From positions 1-56,102 of the forward strand of contig CANRJJ010000006.1 of NCBI GenBank assembly GCA_947630895.1: a stretch of 56,102 bases of DNA. The letters run 5' to 3'. This DNA comes from an uncultured Wohlfahrtiimonas sp. GTDB taxonomy: Bacteria; Pseudomonadota; Gammaproteobacteria; Cardiobacteriales; Wohlfahrtiimonadaceae. The notes beneath the pieces were generated by a model. It was not told the origin of the DNA and ran no database searches. It saw only the letters and a program-made list of their open reading frames with translations. Both the position numbers and the translations under genes were made by a program. Of this stretch, positions 28,168-39,142 are shown piece by piece; positions within the stretch are counted from its first letter, which is position 1, and each line of letters begins with the position of its first letter.

Positions 28168-28755
28168 ATGATGAATCTTCCAAATCTTCTCACATTATTT
28201 AGGATCTTCATCATCCCTATATTTGTATTAATTGCCTTTATAGATATGCGCTCTGTATGTTTTGGCGTACCGCTTAAAAATATTCTATTGTGTGCTTTAT
28301 TTGCAATTGCCGGCATTACGGATTGGTTAGATGGTTATTTAGCTAGAAAGCTTAACGTGACATCATCATTTGGCGCTTTCTTAGATCCAGTGGCTGATAA
28401 ATTAATCGTAGCAGTTGCTTTAATTGTAATTGCCGTCGCAAGACCTGATTCTTTACTCATCACACTATGCACCATCATCATTATTTGCCGTGAAATCACG
28501 ATCTCAGCATTGCGTGAATGGATGGCATCATTGGGTCGCAGAAATTCAGTTGCAGTATCTTGGATTGGTAAATGGAAAACAACTTTCCAAATGGGCTCAA
28601 TTGGTTGCTTATTATTCGAATATCATTTCTTTGGTTTGCCAATCTTCTTAATCGGAGAAATAGGGTTAATCATCGCTTCGCTCTTAACCCTATATTCAAT
28701 GATGGACTATTTAATCTTGGCTTATAAAAGCGAAAAAGCCCATCAACAAAAATAA
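28168..28755 (+). CDS. pgsA: CDP-diacylglycerol-glycerol-3-phosphate 3-phosphatidyltransferase
   Basis: Makes phosphatidylglycerol phosphate, the committed step to phosphatidylglycerol and cardiolipin, in the inner membrane. 195 residues. The CDP-alcohol phosphotransferase motif D-x2-DG-x2-AR-x8-G-x3-D-x3-D is complete: Asp52, Asp55-Gly56, Ala59-Arg60, Gly69, Asp73, Asp77. The N-terminal NLPNLLTLFRI is typical of PgsA. Two adjacent ATGs make the start uncertain by one codon. Its stop is 1 bp from the stop of the convergent desulfurase gene, with no visible terminator. Confidence 0.94.
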   Translation: MMNLPNLLTLFRIFIIPIFVLIAFIDMRSVCFGVPLKNILLCALFAIAGITDWLDGYLARKLNVTSSFGAFLDPVADKLIVAVALIVIAVARPDSLLITLCTIIIICREITISALREWMASLGRRNSVAVSWIGKWKTTFQMGSIGCLLFEYHFFGLPIFLIGEIGLIIASLLTLYSMMDYLILAYKSEKAHQQK

Positions 28756-28756
28756 T

Positions 28757-30262
28757 TTACGCCAACATAGCTTTACCGCTATCTCTGATAAATTTCTCTA
28801 AAATCATCACCAAACGAAGCTCATTACTCGGTGCAGAATGAGCTTCATTGATTTGGTTCATTCTAAAATCAACCCAAGCTTGTACATCTTGCCCACGCAA
28901 AGCTTTCACCGCTTCATTCATAAACCAAAGCACATAAGGTGAACTTTGTAATTGCACTGAAACCTGAGTGATTTTACCATTATTCACTTGAGCTTTTAGC
29001 AACATAACAGCATCATTTTGGTTAAACTCAAATCGATGAGTCTCTTCAAAGTCAGCTTCTTCTAGCAACATTAAATCGATATTGCCTTTCACATGCACCG
29101 CAGGTAAAACTGTATCGCCCTTTTGTCCACGCGCTATTTTCTGCAATTGATCTATCGCATTCGCCAAATCATTCATTGCACGCTTAAAATCATATTCTAA
29201 TAAATTTCGGCCCAAACTAATGCGCACACTTTCTCTCGCATGTTTTGTTTCGTAACCCAACTCAGTCAAAACATGAGAAGGCAATGTTTCGTCGCTATTA
29301 CATGCAGAACCTCGAGAAAAACATAAATGTGGCACAGCGGACATCAATGTTTCACCATAAACATCAGGCACATGAATATTGATAATCGCAGGTGCTAACT
29401 GCCCTTGCTTACCATTTCTTGTCACACCATAAGGCTTCAAATTTTCTAACAAAAACTCTAATCTTTCTTCATTCGATTGTGTTTCTTGCGCATAGTGATT
29501 AGGCAGTAACAGCACTGCTCTCGCCAATCCTAAGATTTGATGATTTGCCAATGTACCAATATGATTGCCTAATTCGGTTTTTGCACCATCCAACACTGGC
29601 ACCATCGAAATTCTCGGGAAATCTCTTTGGTATAAAACACCAATGCCTTTAGGGCCATAGATTTTATGCGCTGTAAAACTTGCTAAATCCACCAATGAGA
29701 GATCAATTTTAAAATGTGGTAATGCTTGTGTTGCATCTACATGCAATAAAATTTTGTGTTTACGAGCAACAGCACTAATGCCTGGAATATCATAAATCTC
29801 GCCCGTTTCATTATTCACCCACAAAGTAGTCATCAATGCTGTTTCTGGCGTAATCGCCGCTTCAAACATTTCCGCAGTAATTTGCCCATTTTCATTGGGT
29901 GCTAAAAATGTGACTTGATAACCTTCTACAACCAAAGCTTGAGCTGTATTTAATGTCGCTTTATGCTCTGTTGTAATCGCAATCATATGTTTTTTAGATT
30001 GCGCGCGCATCACACCTTTTAATGCCAAGTTGATCGATTCAGTCGCTCCACTTGTTAGCGTTAATGTACTTTGCTCAACATTTAAAAAATCGGCAATCGC
30101 CTGCATTGATTCATCGATGTAATGATTCGCTGAATGCCCAATGACATGCTCACTGCTCGCATTTCCCCAAAGTGTATTTAATCCTAACATCATCTGATCT
30201 ACAACTTCCTGAGCAGGTGGCGTTGTTGCAGCATAATCTAAGTAAATAATTTTTTTATTCAT
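28757..30262 (-). CDS. Cysteine desulfurase (NifS/IscS-like) with extra C-terminal IscU-like domain
   Basis: PLP enzyme that takes sulfur from cysteine as a persulfide. 501 residues, about 100 longer than IscS. The first 380 residues are a class V aminotransferase: YLDYAATTPP at the start, SGATESINLALKG, PLP Lys200 (TAHKIYGPKG), persulfide Cys321 (SRGSACNSDE). The last 110 residues look to my eye like the IscU/NifU N-terminal fold (GKITQVSVQLQSSPYVLW, MNEAVKALRGQDVQAW, then an ending like VLAEDAIKAA) but have no cysteine at any scaffold position. It lies 15 bp after a ThiF/MoeB-like gene, suggesting sulfur supply for a cofactor or tRNA pathway rather than general Fe-S assembly. Desulfurase call firm; tail assignment tentative. 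Confidence 0.87.
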   Translation of the reverse strand: MNKKIIYLDYAATTPPAQEVVDQMMLGLNTLWGNASSEHVIGHSANHYIDESMQAIADFLNVEQSTLTLTSGATESINLALKGVMRAQSKKHMIAITTEHKATLNTAQALVVEGYQVTFLAPNENGQITAEMFEAAITPETALMTTLWVNNETGEIYDIPGISAVARKHKILLHVDATQALPHFKIDLSLVDLASFTAHKIYGPKGIGVLYQRDFPRISMVPVLDGAKTELGNHIGTLANHQILGLARAVLLLPNHYAQETQSNEERLEFLLENLKPYGVTRNGKQGQLAPAIINIHVPDVYGETLMSAVPHLCFSRGSACNSDETLPSHVLTELGYETKHARESVRISLGRNLLEYDFKRAMNDLANAIDQLQKIARGQKGDTVLPAVHVKGNIDLMLLEEADFEETHRFEFNQNDAVMLLKAQVNNGKITQVSVQLQSSPYVLWFMNEAVKALRGQDVQAWVDFRMNQINEAHSAPSNELRLVMILEKFIRDSGKAMLA

Positions 30263-30277
30263 AAATATTTCGTCCTT

Positions 30278-31021
30278 TTAAGCATGACAAACTGAGCATT
30301 TTGAATTGCGTGAATATTTAAATTTCTGCCAATCACCTGTCAATGCGTTATAAATTTTCATCTGATTCACCATCACTGGCAAACCTAATATAATTTTTAA
30401 AGCTTCCTGCGCTTGCATTGCACCAATAATTTGCAATACAGGGGAAAAAACACCCATTAAAGCACATGCACCATCATCGCTGTGAGCACCTGCAAATAAA
30501 CAACGATAACATGCACTTTTTTCATCACGAAAATCATAAATCGCCAATTGCCCTTCAAAGCGTATGGCAGAGCCTGAAATCAATGGAATTTTATAATGAT
30601 AAGCAACAGCATTAGTCGCCAATCGAATGGCAAAGTTATCCGTACAATCCAAAATCATATCGGCATTTTGCGCTAAAGGCAGCAAGGACTCTTCATCGGC
30701 TTTTGCAGTGACCACTTGAATCTCGACATTTGGATTCAATTTTTCTAAATGTTTTTGCAAAGTCACAGCTTTATTTAGCCCAATATCCGCTGTTTCAAAA
30801 TGTATTTGTCTTTGAAGGTTGGATAAATCAATTTCATCAAAATCGATTAAGGTAATTTTACCAATGCCTGCCGCCACCAATAATGGTGCTGCTGCATTAC
30901 CTAATCCGCCGCAGCCAACCACAATAACATGAGCATTTTTAATTTTTTCTTGCCCATCTAAATCAATTTCAGGCAACAAAATGTGTCGAGAATAACGGAG
31001 CAACTCTTGATCGTCTAACAT
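30278..31021 (-). CDS. HesA/MoeB/ThiF family E1-like adenylyltransferase
   Basis: Activates the C-terminal Gly-Gly of a small sulfur-carrier protein (ThiS or MoaD type) by adenylation. 247 residues. RYSRHILLPEIDLDGQ at the start, nucleotide loop VVGCGGLGNAAAP, DFDEIDLSNLQRQ, ISGSAIRFEGQL, zinc cysteines CYRC and CSVC (near the C-terminus), and a conserved Cys in GACALMGVFSPV at the position of the catalytic or persulfide cysteine. ThiF and MoeB cannot be told apart here; no thiS, moaD, thiG or moaE is nearby. I use the ATG at 31021; a GTG nine bases upstream is possible. Leads the two-gene unit with the desulfurase and is divergent from ttcA. Confidence 0.85.
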   Translation of the reverse strand: MLDDQELLRYSRHILLPEIDLDGQEKIKNAHVIVVGCGGLGNAAAPLLVAAGIGKITLIDFDEIDLSNLQRQIHFETADIGLNKAVTLQKHLEKLNPNVEIQVVTAKADEESLLPLAQNADMILDCTDNFAIRLATNAVAYHYKIPLISGSAIRFEGQLAIYDFRDEKSACYRCLFAGAHSDDGACALMGVFSPVLQIIGAMQAQEALKIILGLPVMVNQMKIYNALTGDWQKFKYSRNSKCSVCHA

Positions 31022-31150
31022 TGGCACCACATTCAGATAAGTAAACGTAGCATTATAAGCAAGATTCTCAATTGTTTCGATCTCGTTTTACGAATTAATG
31101 CTAAAATGTGCAACTTTTAAAATTCTCAATTTTGTTGTTTTAGGCAGATC

Positions 31151-31981
31151 ATGACTCAATCAGTTACTCAAAAAAAATTAGAAAAACGCTTACGTCGTTT
31201 AGTTGGCACAGCCATTATGGATTACCAAATGATAGAAGAAGGTGATCGCATCATGGTGTGTTTATCAGGCGGGAAAGACTCTTATGCGATGCTTGATCTG
31301 TTGCTAAAGCTCAAGGAAAAAGCACCGGTTAATTTTGAAGTATTTGCAGTCAATCTGGATCAGAAACAACCAGGCTTTCCTGAGCATGTTTTACCTGAAT
31401 ACTTAACAAAAATTGGTGTGCCTTTTGAAATCATCACACAGGATACTTATTCTGTTGTGAAAGAGATTATTCCTGAAGGCAAAACAACTTGTAGCCTGTG
31501 CTCAAGATTACGCCGCGGAATTTTGTACAGCTATGCAAAAGAGCATGGATTTAACAAAATTGCCTTAGGCCATCATCGCGATGATATCGTTGAAACGTTA
31601 TTCATGAATATGTTCTTTGGCTCAACATTAAAAGCGATGCCACCAAAATTACAAAGTGATTCAGGTGATAATATCGTGATTCGTCCTCTGGCTTATTGTG
31701 CTGAAAAAGATTTAATTAAATACGCTGAAATTCATGAGTTCCCGATCATCCCATGTAATTTATGTGGTTCTCAAGATGGCTTACAACGCCAAACAACTAA
31801 AATGATGTTGCAAGAATGGGAAGAAAAATATCCAGGTCGTATTGAAAATATTTTCAGATCCATCAAAAACATCAAACCTTCTCAATTGGCAGATACTGAA
31901 TTGTTTGACTTTGAAAACTTCACGATCAAATCTGAGAATGCTGAAGAACTAAATAACCGCGATGCAAATTGGCTTGCCTAG
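31151..31981 (+). CDS. ttcA: tRNA 2-thiocytidine(32) synthetase TtcA
   Basis: ATP- and Fe-S-dependent thiolation of cytidine 32 in certain tRNAs, using sulfur from a cysteine desulfurase. 276 residues. PP-loop SGGKDS at 39-44; CxxC Cys114-Cys117 (TTCSLC), which with Cys202/205 (PCNLC) provides the Fe-S ligands; [12 protein letters not shown] in the middle. An AGGCAG ribosome site precedes the ATG, and an extended -10 (TG and TAAAAT at 31102-31107) may be its promoter. It is transcribed away from the ThiF-desulfurase pair, a suggestive neighbourhood since TtcA needs desulfurase sulfur. Confidence 0.96.
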   Translation: MTQSVTQKKLEKRLRRLVGTAIMDYQMIEEGDRIMVCLSGGKDSYAMLDLLLKLKEKAPVNFEVFAVNLDQKQPGFPEHVLPEYLTKIGVPFEIITQDTYSVVKEIIPEGKTTCSLCSRLRRGILYSYAKEHGFNKIALGHHRDDIVETLFMNMFFGSTLKAMPPKLQSDSGDNIVIRPLAYCAEKDLIKYAEIHEFPIIPCNLCGSQDGLQRQTTKMMLQEWEEKYPGRIENIFRSIKNIKPSQLADTELFDFENFTIKSENAEELNNRDANWLA

Positions 31982-32027
31982 TTTATGCTATGATTTCATC
32001 CCAACATAAAAATTATCGGGAGAAATC

Positions 32028-32993
32028 ATGAAAACTGTTGTTATTACAGAATTTGGTGCACCATCAGTATTAAAAATTGAAGATCGTCCCATCCCTGAAG
32101 TTGGCAATAATGATGTTTTAATTAAAGTTAAAGCCGCTGGCATTAATCGCTTAGACGTTGCTCAGCGTAAAGGTAACTATCCTGTTCCTGAAGGAATTAT
32201 TGCTGATGTTCTAGGCTTAGAAGTTGCCGGCACAATTGAAAAAATTGGCAACAATGTATCTGATTGGAAAGTTGGTGATGATGTATTCACATTAATTTCT
32301 GGTGGTGGTTATGCTGAATATGTGACAGCACCAGATGTAATGTGTATTCGTAAACCTGAGAATTTATCGTATGTGGAAGCAGCTTCCCTACCTGAAACTG
32401 TTTATACCGTTTGGAGTAATGTATTTGAACGCACACAATTCAAATCAGGTGAAACTTTCATGGTGCATGGCGGTACAAGCGGCATAGGCATTACAGCCAT
32501 TCAACTGGCAAAACTTTTTGGCGCTAAAGAAATCTACACAACTGTAGGTAGCGATGAGAAAAAAGCATTTTGTGAATCTCTCGGTGCAACAGCAATTAAT
32601 TATAAAACTGAAGATTTCGCTGAGCATGTTAAGAATGTCGATGTCATTCTAGACATTGTGGGCGGTGATTATTTCGGTAAAAACATTAACGCATTAAATA
32701 CTGAAGGTAGATTGGTCTATATCAATGCATCCAAAGGATTTAAAGTAGAGTGTAATTTACTTAAGATCATGTCCAAACGCTTAACAATTACAGGCAGCAC
32801 ACTTCGTTCTCGTGAATTGTCTTTCAAAGAAGCTTTAACGAAAACGATCAAAGAGAAAGTTTTGCCTTTCATTGAAAAAGGTGAATTTAAGCCTGTGATT
32901 CATGCGACTTTTCCTTTAGAAGATGCAGCTAAAGCTCACGAACTCATGGAGTCTAGTACACACATCGGTAAAATCGTATTAAAAGTGGACTAA
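32028..32993 (+). CDS. NAD(P)H:quinone oxidoreductase, zeta-crystallin/PIG3 type
   Basis: Medium-chain dehydrogenase/reductase without zinc, 321 residues, likely NADPH-dependent quinone or enone reductase. N-terminal GroES-like domain (GINRLDVAQRKGNYP, VLGLEVAGTIEKIG), Rossmann segment HGGTSGIGITAIQLAK (about 143-158), substrate-domain end HIGKIVLKVD. No structural-zinc cysteines. GGGAG precedes the ATG. Follows ttcA by 46 bp and precedes the tRNA promoter. Physiological substrate not known; the closest subgroup is TP53I3/PIG3-like. Confidence 0.88.
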   Translation: MKTVVITEFGAPSVLKIEDRPIPEVGNNDVLIKVKAAGINRLDVAQRKGNYPVPEGIIADVLGLEVAGTIEKIGNNVSDWKVGDDVFTLISGGGYAEYVTAPDVMCIRKPENLSYVEAASLPETVYTVWSNVFERTQFKSGETFMVHGGTSGIGITAIQLAKLFGAKEIYTTVGSDEKKAFCESLGATAINYKTEDFAEHVKNVDVILDIVGGDYFGKNINALNTEGRLVYINASKGFKVECNLLKIMSKRLTITGSTLRSRELSFKEALTKTIKEKVLPFIEKGEFKPVIHATFPLEDAAKAHELMESSTHIGKIVLKVD

Positions 32994-33016
32994 TTGCTCA
33001 ATTTTCATCTAAGGGC

Positions 33017-33045
33017 TTGCTACTTTAAAAAGTACTCTATATAAT
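33017..33045 (+). promoter_or_regulatory. Promoter of the tRNA pair
   Basis: TTGCTA (33017-33022) and a perfect TATAAT (33040-33045) at exactly 17-bp spacing, 20 bp before the first tRNA. Confidence 0.7.
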
Positions 33046-33064
33046 CACACACCTGATGACTTAT

Positions 33065-33141
33065 AGGCATATAGCTCAGTTGGTTAGAGCACCACCTTGA
33101 CATGGTGGGGGTCGATGGTTCGAGTCCATTTATGCCTACCA
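33065..33141 (+). tRNA. tRNA-Val(GAC)
   Basis: 77 nt with the CCA encoded. Acceptor stem AGGCATA / TATGCCT, D-arm with GCTCAGTTGGTTAGAGC, anticodon stem CCACC / GGTGG enclosing TTGACAT (anticodon GAC at 33099-33101), and T-arm with GGTTCGAGTCC. Decodes GUC and GUU. First of two tandem tRNAs. Confidence 0.95.
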
Positions 33142-33148
33142 GATATTT

Positions 33149-33225
33149 GGGCCTTTAGCTCAGTTGGTTAGAGCTCTCGACTCATAATCGAGCGGTCGCT
33201 GGTTCGAGCCCAGCAAGGCCCACCA
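33149..33225 (+). tRNA. tRNA with CAT anticodon, probably tRNA-Ile2 (lysidine type)
   Basis: 77 nt with CCA encoded. Acceptor GGGCCTT / AAGGCCC, anticodon stem CTCGA / TCGAG around CTCATAA, T-stem CTGG / CCAG. A CAT anticodon could mean Met, but positions 4-5 are C-C paired with G-G (C4-G69, C5-G68), the pairs TilS uses to pick tRNA-Ile2 over tRNA-Met, and the GACTCATAATCG and GGTCGCTGG segments match E. coli ileX far better than metT. It would then carry lysidine at position 34 and read AUA. Confidence 0.85.
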
Positions 33226-33241
33226 CTAGCTTCAAAGGAAT

Positions 33242-33270
33242 AAGAGTATCCAAGAGATGCTCTTTTTTTT
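33242..33270 (+). terminator. Rho-independent terminator of the tRNA unit
   Basis: Stem AAGAGTATC / GATGCTCTT (33242-33250 / 33256-33264, one G-U pair) followed by a run of eight T. Confidence 0.85.
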
Positions 33271-33366
33271 CGTCTGAACATTGGCGAAACCACTGCATTC
33301 CCTTATACTTTCTCTTCCATTTATGTTTATAATGTCCCCTTTGAAAGAAACACTCCAAGGAATAGA

Positions 33367-34050
33367 ATGTCTTTTCGTACCAAAATTATCACATTGCTAT
33401 CACTTTCAGTTTTATGCTCCCCTGTTTTTGCACAAAACATCAAGTATGTTTCAGACGAACTACAAGCACCCGTAAGAGCGACTGCCAGTGAATCTAGCCG
33501 CATCACTAAAATGCTAACTTCTGGTGAAAAAATTAAAATCTTGAGCGAAGGCTCACAACATTATGAAATTCAATACGGTGAAAACAATACCCGTGGATGG
33601 TTGCATAAAAGCTTTGTCATGGATGAGCCTGCTGCACGCGAATTCATTGAAATGGCAAAAGAAGAATATGCACCACTAAAAGAAAACATCACTCTTTTAA
33701 GCACTCAAAATAAAGAGAAAGATGCTTTAATTAAAACTTTACAAGAAACTCAAAGAAAATTAGAACAAGCCCTAGAGCTACAAACCAATCGAGTGACTCA
33801 TCTTGAACAAATTAACAAAAATGTGATTGATATCGATAACGATAATCAAAAACTGACACAAATTAATATGGAACAAGAGTTGGAGTTAAAGCAATTAAAA
33901 AGTGAAAACTTCACACTCAAAGAGAACAAACGAAGCGATGAATGGTTAAAAGGTGCAAGTATCCTTTTTGCTGGCATCGTTTTGGGTGCATCAATCTTAC
34001 CTAGATTGTTGCGCTATCGTAATCAAAAGCGTAGCTGGGGTCGCTATTAA
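33367..34050 (+). CDS. YgiM-type SH3-domain membrane protein (TIGR04211 family)
   Basis: 227 residues. Signal peptide (cleavage after VFA, about residue 22), a bacterial SH3 domain at about 25-90 ([35 protein letters not shown]), a coiled coil at about 100-185, a single C-terminal helix ([15 protein letters not shown]) and a basic cytoplasmic tail ([12 protein letters not shown]). This order is diagnostic of the YgiM family, whose role in the envelope is not established. Ribosome site AAGGAATAG. A TATAAT at 33328-33333 is a possible -10. speG follows after 20 bp. Confidence 0.88.
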   Translation: MSFRTKIITLLSLSVLCSPVFAQNIKYVSDELQAPVRATASESSRITKMLTSGEKIKILSEGSQHYEIQYGENNTRGWLHKSFVMDEPAAREFIEMAKEEYAPLKENITLLSTQNKEKDALIKTLQETQRKLEQALELQTNRVTHLEQINKNVIDIDNDNQKLTQINMEQELELKQLKSENFTLKENKRSDEWLKGASILFAGIVLGASILPRLLRYRNQKRSWGRY

Positions 34051-34070
34051 CACTCAATAAGGAAATAATT

Positions 34071-34607
34071 ATGAGCGAAATTAATATACGCCCTTTAGAA
34101 AAAGAAGACCTTCGTTTTATACATCATTTAGACAATAACGCATCCATCATGCGTTATTGGTTCGAAGAGCCATATGAGTCATTCTTAGAATTATCCGACT
34201 TATATGACAAACATATCCATGATAAAACTGAGCGTCGATTCATCTTACAAAGAACTGCTGATGCACAACCTATTGGCCTTGTTGAATTAGTAGAAATTGA
34301 CTACATCCACAGAAGAGCGGAGTTTCAGATCATTATTGCACCAAACCATCAAGGCAAAGGCTATGCAAGACCTGCAACTAAACTCGCTATGGATTACGCA
34401 TTTCACACTCTAAATTTATATAAACTCTACTTAGTTGTGGATGAAGCCAATGAAAAAGCCATTCATATTTATACAAAACTTGGCTTTAGCATCGAAGGCA
34501 CCTTGCGCCATGAGTTTTTCTCTGCTGGCGCATACCGCAATGCAATTCGCATGTGCATTTTCCAAAATGAATACATGAAAGCCTTTCAAGGACAAAAGAA
34601 TCCATGA
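34071..34607 (+). CDS. speG: Spermidine N1-acetyltransferase
   Basis: GNAT-family enzyme that acetylates spermidine/spermine to relieve polyamine toxicity. 178 residues with high identity to E. coli Spe[54 protein letters not shown], acetyl-CoA loop [28 protein letters not shown]. Cytoplasmic, dodecameric in relatives. ampG overlaps its stop by 4 bp (ATGA), indicating translational coupling. Confidence 0.95.
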   Translation: MSEINIRPLEKEDLRFIHHLDNNASIMRYWFEEPYESFLELSDLYDKHIHDKTERRFILQRTADAQPIGLVELVEIDYIHRRAEFQIIIAPNHQGKGYARPATKLAMDYAFHTLNLYKLYLVVDEANEKAIHIYTKLGFSIEGTLRHEFFSAGAYRNAIRMCIFQNEYMKAFQGQKNP

Positions 34608-35875
34608 TGCAATTTGTGCAAAGCCTTAAGCCGTATCTATCACCTAAAATTTTAGCTGTTGGTTTTTTAAGCTTTGCCTCTGGCTTACCGATCCTGATGA
34701 CGCTATCAACACTAACCTATTGGCTATCTGTTTATGGCATCGATAAAAAAAGCATCGGTTTAATCAGCCTTGCAGGACTTCCCTATGTATTCAAATTTCT
34801 TTGGGCGCCCTTTTTAGATCAAAAGCGCCCTTGGATTTTAAATAAACTTGGCAGAAGAAAAAGCTGGATTATACTTTTTCAAAGCATTCTAGCCCTGATC
34901 TTTTTCTTATTATCATTGGTTAATCCAACTGATCATATCGGATTTATTTCTGTCTTAATTCTTTTTTTAGCAACCGCTTCAGCCAGCCAAGATATCGTGA
35001 TTGATGCTTACCGCATCGACTATTTAACGAATGAAGAACAATCTTTTGGATCAAGCTTATCGCAAATCACATACCGCATCGCAATGTTGATCATGGGCGC
35101 TGCCGTTTTATTTGCATCAGATTATTTAGCATGGCCAACCATTTTTCTCTTGGTCACAGCTCTCTTTACAATCATCACGTTAGCAACACTATTTTTTATT
35201 CCTGAAAAAGCAGAAATCTCAGAAAGTATAAACAAAAATAAACTATCTGCTCAAAGCCAATTATCAGATTATATTTTAATTCCATTCAAAAACTTCATAG
35301 AACGTCCACAAGCCATTTTAATCTTAATCTTTATATTGTTATTCAAAATGCCCGACGCAATTGCAGGCGTTTTAATCTCAGCCTTTTATAATGAAATGGG
35401 ATATACAGGTGGGCAAATCGGCTTAATCAGCAAAGTTTATGGCTTAATCGCAACACTATTGGGTGCATTTATCTCCGCACAAATCATTACAAAAATCAGC
35501 CTATACAAAGCCTTAATTGCCTCTTCTATTTTAATGGGACTCACAAATCTCGGCTATTTACTAGTACTTCATCAACCCACTGTATTTTCATTAACGATCG
35601 CCATATCTATTGAAAATTTCATTGGTGGATTTGCAAGTGCCGTTTTCATTACTTACCTGAGCTTATTGTGCAATCGTTCTTACTCTGCCACTCAATACGC
35701 TATGCTAAGTGCAATCGCTGCTTTTTCTCTAAGAATATTCGGCTCTTTTTCAGGCTTTGCAGTCGATGATTATGGCTGGCAAACTTTCTTTATTTTTACT
35801 GCATTTTTGTTTATTCCAGCTCTATTCTTCTTGGGATTGATTAAGAAAAGCATATTGCAATTACAAAGCATTTAA
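34604..35875 (+). CDS. ampG: AmpG-family muropeptide permease (MFS)
   Basis: Imports anhydromuropeptides released from peptidoglycan into the cytoplasm for recycling. 423 residues, about 12 helices. AmpG signatures: [51 protein letters not shown]. Shorter than E. coli AmpG (491). The first codons overlap the speG stop. No ampC or ampR is nearby. Followed by a terminator shared with leuS. Confidence 0.87.
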   Translation: MMQFVQSLKPYLSPKILAVGFLSFASGLPILMTLSTLTYWLSVYGIDKKSIGLISLAGLPYVFKFLWAPFLDQKRPWILNKLGRRKSWIILFQSILALIFFLLSLVNPTDHIGFISVLILFLATASASQDIVIDAYRIDYLTNEEQSFGSSLSQITYRIAMLIMGAAVLFASDYLAWPTIFLLVTALFTIITLATLFFIPEKAEISESINKNKLSAQSQLSDYILIPFKNFIERPQAILILIFILLFKMPDAIAGVLISAFYNEMGYTGGQIGLISKVYGLIATLLGAFISAQIITKISLYKALIASSILMGLTNLGYLLVLHQPTVFSLTIAISIENFIGGFASAVFITYLSLLCNRSYSATQYAMLSAIAAFSLRIFGSFSGFAVDDYGWQTFFIFTAFLFIPALFFLGLIKKSILQLQSI

Positions 35876-35889
35876 ATTTAACAGGCAAA

Positions 35890-35918
35890 AAAAATAGCTC
35901 CTTCAAGGAGCTATTTTT
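35890..35918. terminator. Bidirectional rho-independent terminator
   Basis: Stem AAAATAGCTCCT / AGGAGCTATTTT (35891-35902 / 35906-35917) with flanking A and T runs, between convergent ampG and leuS. Confidence 0.9.
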
Positions 35919-35933
35919 ATTCGTACCTACAAA

Positions 35934-38543
<2,610 letters not shown>

Positions 38544-38719
38544 TTAAACAAAGAAAACGGTCATTCTACCTTATTTTAATGATCATTGTGCGTTTTCTCC
38601 ATTGCTTTTGTATCATTTTTAATCAGCACAAAAACCATACAATTCATTGATTCTTAAAATATTTATTAAATCGTAATTGTTTTTATATGAGAATTATTAC
38701 TATTTATTAATGATTACTA

Positions 38720-38748
38720 TTAACATTTGATATTTTTATTGATACAAT
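38720..38748 (+). promoter_or_regulatory. Strong promoter for the structured RNA
   Basis: TTAACA (38720-38725, five of six) and TACAAT (38743-38748, five of six) at 17-bp spacing, plus a TG at 38740-38741 making an extended -10. Predicted start near 38755. No protein gene follows at a usual distance. Confidence 0.65.
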
Positions 38749-38754
38749 CGATTC

Positions 38755-39005
38755 AACAAAGAAATGAATTTAACCAAATATATATGCAAGCGATCAAAAA
38801 TCCACAGAGTTAACTCATTGCTCCCTGAGATAACCCTGAATTATCCTGAAGTGTCCCCCTCTCTTCTAGATAATGTTTGATAACCTCTTTAATCAAATAC
38901 TCATCTCTCCAGATCGCTTGCATATATTCTTAAACATTCAACTCATAATAACTATAAGTCCTTTTTCACATTCTTACAGCTTCATGATTTTTCATGAAGC
39001 TTTTC
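38755..39005 (+). ncRNA. Structured non-coding RNA, candidate 6S RNA (ssrS)
   Basis: The gap between leuS and pirin (38520-39142) has no convincing gene but contains a promoter, a long-range fold and a terminator on the plus strand. A perfect 16-bp inverted repeat (38780-38795 / 38912-38927; core GCAAGCGATC / GATCGCTTGC) extends across a 6x2 internal loop into nine more pairs (38765-38773 / 38930-38940), closing a 176-nt RNA. Inside lie an open 5' strand containing CTCCCTGAG (38821-38829), a terminal stem 38841-38851 / 38863-38873, and a 3'-strand hairpin 38876-38881 / 38892-38897. Length, closing helix, central bubble with a 3' hairpin and the CCCUGAG string all resemble 6S RNA, which sequesters sigma-70 RNA polymerase. 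Not beside fau, its usual neighbour. The RNA is well supported; its 6S identity is inference. Confidence 0.65.
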
Positions 39006-39010
39006 TTTTA
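38978..39010 (+). terminator. Rho-independent terminator of the structured RNA
   Basis: Perfect 10-bp stem AGCTTCATGA / TCATGAAGCT (38978-38987 / 38992-39001), TTTT loop, then TTTCTTTTA. The T tail exists only on the plus strand, so it terminates the RNA transcript and not leuS-strand transcription. Confidence 0.88.
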
Positions 39011-39096
39011 TCTGTGCTATTTAAAATTTGATAAATATCACAAAACCAGCAAAGCATTGTTTCATAATTGAAACATTAAAAGCAATTATTATCCCT

Positions 39097-39102
39097 TATA
39101 AT
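39097..39102 (+). promoter_or_regulatory. Candidate -10 box of the pirin gene
   Basis: TATAAT, 40 bp before the pirin start and downstream of the preceding terminator. TTGAAA at 39068-39073 is too far (23 bp) for a normal -35. Confidence 0.4.
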
Positions 39103-39142
39103 GCACAACATCAATCTAATTATTACAAGGAACTTAAATATT

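Noticed and set aside
33149..33225. Annotation as elongator tRNA-Met
   Set aside because: Acceptor pairs C4-G69 and C5-G68 and similarity to ileX favour tRNA-Ile2.
38764..38880. 38-codon open frame (MNLTKYICKRSK...) inside the leuS-pirin gap
   Set aside because: It overlaps the long-range helix, has only a weak AAAGAA upstream site, and the predicted transcript start leaves a 9-nt leader. A dual-function RNA is not excluded but not supported.
38780..38927. CsrB/RsmY-like RNA on the minus strand, because several GGA motifs appear there
   Set aside because: Promoter and terminator T tail both point to the plus strand; the GGA motifs are not placed in hairpin loops.
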